A stretch of DNA of 64,000 nt from Zobellia nedashkovskayae. Lineage in GTDB: Bacteria; Bacteroidota; Bacteroidia; Flavobacteriales; Flavobacteriaceae. This document shows positions 63,155 to 64,000 of the stretch, in pieces. The stretch is taken from positions 1,736,001 through 1,800,000 of the forward strand of contig NZ_JADDXR010000002.1 of the NCBI RefSeq assembly GCF_015330125.1. The letters are read 5' to 3'. The position numbers and the translations under genes are program-made. The notes beneath the pieces were generated by a model. It ran no database searches. It worked only from the letters and a program-made list of their open reading frames with translations, and was not told the DNA's origin. Positions within the stretch are counted from its first letter, which is position 1. Each line of letters starts with the position of its first letter.

Positions 63155-63349
63155 TTAAGCCACTTTTTTAAGAAGGTCAAAACAAGGACAACGACCGCAC
63201 CTTTTGCTTTCGTTTTTTTTGAACTTTTTACAACACTTGCTTTTCAGCTTCACGTTATCTGCAAGTGCATTTTCAACTTTACGTTGTAGAAGTTCGGATT
63301 TTGCTCCTTTTTTATCCTTCTTTTTGGACGATTTCTTCTTTTTTGACAC
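63155..63349 (-). CDS. Small Lys-rich protein with a Cys cluster
   Basis: A 64-aa protein from a GTG start. The N-terminal 20 residues are nearly all Lys and Ser; the C-terminal half has CCKKFKKNESKRCGRCPC, six Cys residues in 18, suited to binding a metal. Similar small proteins occur in flavobacteria as I recall, without a named family. No signal peptide. Possibly a nucleic-acid-binding or metal-binding protein; unproven. Confidence 0.6.
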   Translation of the reverse strand: MSKKKKSSKKKDKKGAKSELLQRKVENALADNVKLKSKCCKKFKKNESKRCGRCPCFDLLKKVA

Positions 63350-63459
63350 GGGCTTCGTTCTAATTATAAAGCAAATGTAGTTATTTTAAATAAATCTAAA
63401 TAAGATTAAAAAGTTAAAAATGTATTGAACCTCTTTTTTAAAAGTTTTCTCCATGAAAA

Positions 63460-63491
63460 CCCTGAATTTAACTTTTCAGGGAATCCCCTGA
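63460..63491. repeat. CCCTGA/TCAGGG inverted-repeat cluster upstream of the small TM gene
   Basis: CCCTGA at 63460-63465 and TCAGGG at 63476-63481 pair with 10 bases between, and TCAGGG-AATC-CCCTGA at 63476-63491 is itself a perfect 6+6 inverted repeat. They lie 60-90 bp before the ATG of the small membrane protein gene. Confidence 0.6.
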
Positions 63492-63550
63492 TGCATATCT
63501 TGTTCTTATTCAGGAATTTGCAATTGTAAATAACCTAAAGAACAACAGTT

Positions 63551-63796
63551 ATGAAAATTTCAATTGTATTATTAGCGCTCATTTTTTTAAATACGTCTGC
63601 ACTACTTTCTGAACCCATAGCGGGTTTGGTTAATGGAATCAATCCTTGGTTGCTTGTAGGTGTTGAAATCTTCTTGCTACTTGTACTGTACTTAAACTAT
63701 CAATTGAAAGAGCTTAGTCAAATTGCTAAAATAGATTTTAACGGAATTGAATATATGCCTACAGAAAGAAAGGATAAAACTCAGGGTAAACCCTGA
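63551..63796 (+). CDS. Small membrane protein of unknown function
   Basis: An 81-aa protein with a first hydrophobic segment at residues 1-20 (signal peptide or helix, FLNTSALL), a second helix at about 31-52 (PWLLVGVEIFLLLVLYLNYQL) and a short soluble tail ending ERKDKTQGKP. I do not recognise it. The stop codon lies inside the hairpin of its own terminator. TCAGGG-type palindromes stand on both sides. Confidence 0.6.
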   Translation: MKISIVLLALIFLNTSALLSEPIAGLVNGINPWLLVGVEIFLLLVLYLNYQLKELSQIAKIDFNGIEYMPTERKDKTQGKP

Positions 63797-63802
63797 GTTT
63801 TT
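63776..63802 (+). terminator. Terminator overlapping the end of the small TM gene
   Basis: Arms AAAACTCAGGG (63776-63786) and CCCTGAGTTTT (63791-63801) with loop TAAA, then T. The stop codon TGA at 63794-63796 is part of the right arm. Confidence 0.88.
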
Positions 63803-63806
63803 TATT

Positions 63807-63822
63807 TCAGGGAATTCCTTGA
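63807..63822. repeat. Third TCAGGG-type near-palindrome (TCAGGG-AATT-CCTTGA)
   Basis: It starts 5 bp after the terminator and differs by two bases from the upstream copy at 63476-63491. Beyond it, up to 64000, I see no gene; the only ATG-led frame is seven codons. Confidence 0.5.
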
Positions 63823-64000
63823 GGTTTTCGTGAAGTTAAATTTTGATCTTGCATTAGCTTAAACTAAATAGCGTTGAAACCAGCACGTTTTTATATCATC
63901 TTACTGCTTACGATTTTGAATTTTTAGGACATGAAAACAAACGGTGTACTATAAAATTTTTACGGTCAAAAGGGTTGATTAGTAATGCTTTTAAGAAAAT

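Overview
The window looks like chromosomal DNA of a marine, gliding member of the Flavobacteriaceae (Bacteroidota; the Zobellia/Maribacter group is a guess from gene content). The DNA is AT-rich. Genes lack Shine-Dalgarno leaders but often carry a TAnnTTTG box, the Bacteroidota -7 element. Diagnostic genes are gldE and gldD, a protein with a type IX secretion (T9SS) C-terminal signal, a DUF4270 lipoprotein, a detached atpD-atpC pair, and the bioF-bioD-bioA-ketosynthase-bioB cluster. I saw no tRNA, rRNA, CRISPR array, transposase or phage gene.

Layout. 1-2.6 kb (minus): panC, panD, a flippase-like membrane protein and an esterase cut by the window edge. 2.7-14.0 kb (plus): a half-length glycogen synthase, a DUF4270 lipoprotein, glmS, a TonB-dependent receptor with an SGNH-hydrolase lipoprotein, then atpD-atpC, closed by a shared hairpin at 14.06 kb. 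14.1-37.1 kb (minus): one very long co-directional block, the most unusual part of the window. In transcription order it holds a predicted outer-membrane barrel protein with a helical tail (820 aa); a 1782-aa secreted polymorphic toxin (TANFOR-like N-terminus, a zincin motif, an AHH nuclease tip); its probable immunity gene; a 30-codon ORF; a two-TM protein; a 1649-aa beta-rich exported protein; a fibronectin-III protein; and a 2179-aa SprB-repeat adhesin with a T9SS signal. 37.3-41.0 kb: an M61 peptidase coupled to a GNAT acetyltransferase, and two small envelope genes. 41.0-41.45 kb: a 500-bp spacer holding two decayed gene fragments.

41.5-47.5 kb (plus): biotin synthesis from pimeloyl thioester to biotin, with a ketosynthase and a DUF2007 protein embedded. 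47.5-49.4 kb: a cupin/JmjC-like protein, a small beta-barrel protein and recX. 49.5-51.7 kb (minus): RNase G, a 29-aa arginine/lysine-rich protein and an HU protein. 51.8-55.5 kb (plus): mutY, ssb, gldE, gldD, a housekeeping and gliding cluster. 55.8-61.2 kb (plus): a carbohydrate island with a GntR-type sensor-repressor, a GH36-like glycosidase, a sugar O-acetyltransferase and a sodium/solute symporter. 61.2-63.8 kb: a PAP2 phosphatase, a histone-deacetylase-fold enzyme and two small genes, the last one bracketed by TCAGGG/CCCTGA palindromes.

Working together: the 14-37 kb block reads as a cell-surface and toxin-delivery locus. T9SS would export the adhesin. The toxin has no T9SS signal at its C-terminus, so its route out is open, and the co-transcribed barrel and giant beta-rich proteins are the obvious candidates. 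This is the best candidate for an undescribed system here. All function calls come from reading motifs by eye; no database search was run.
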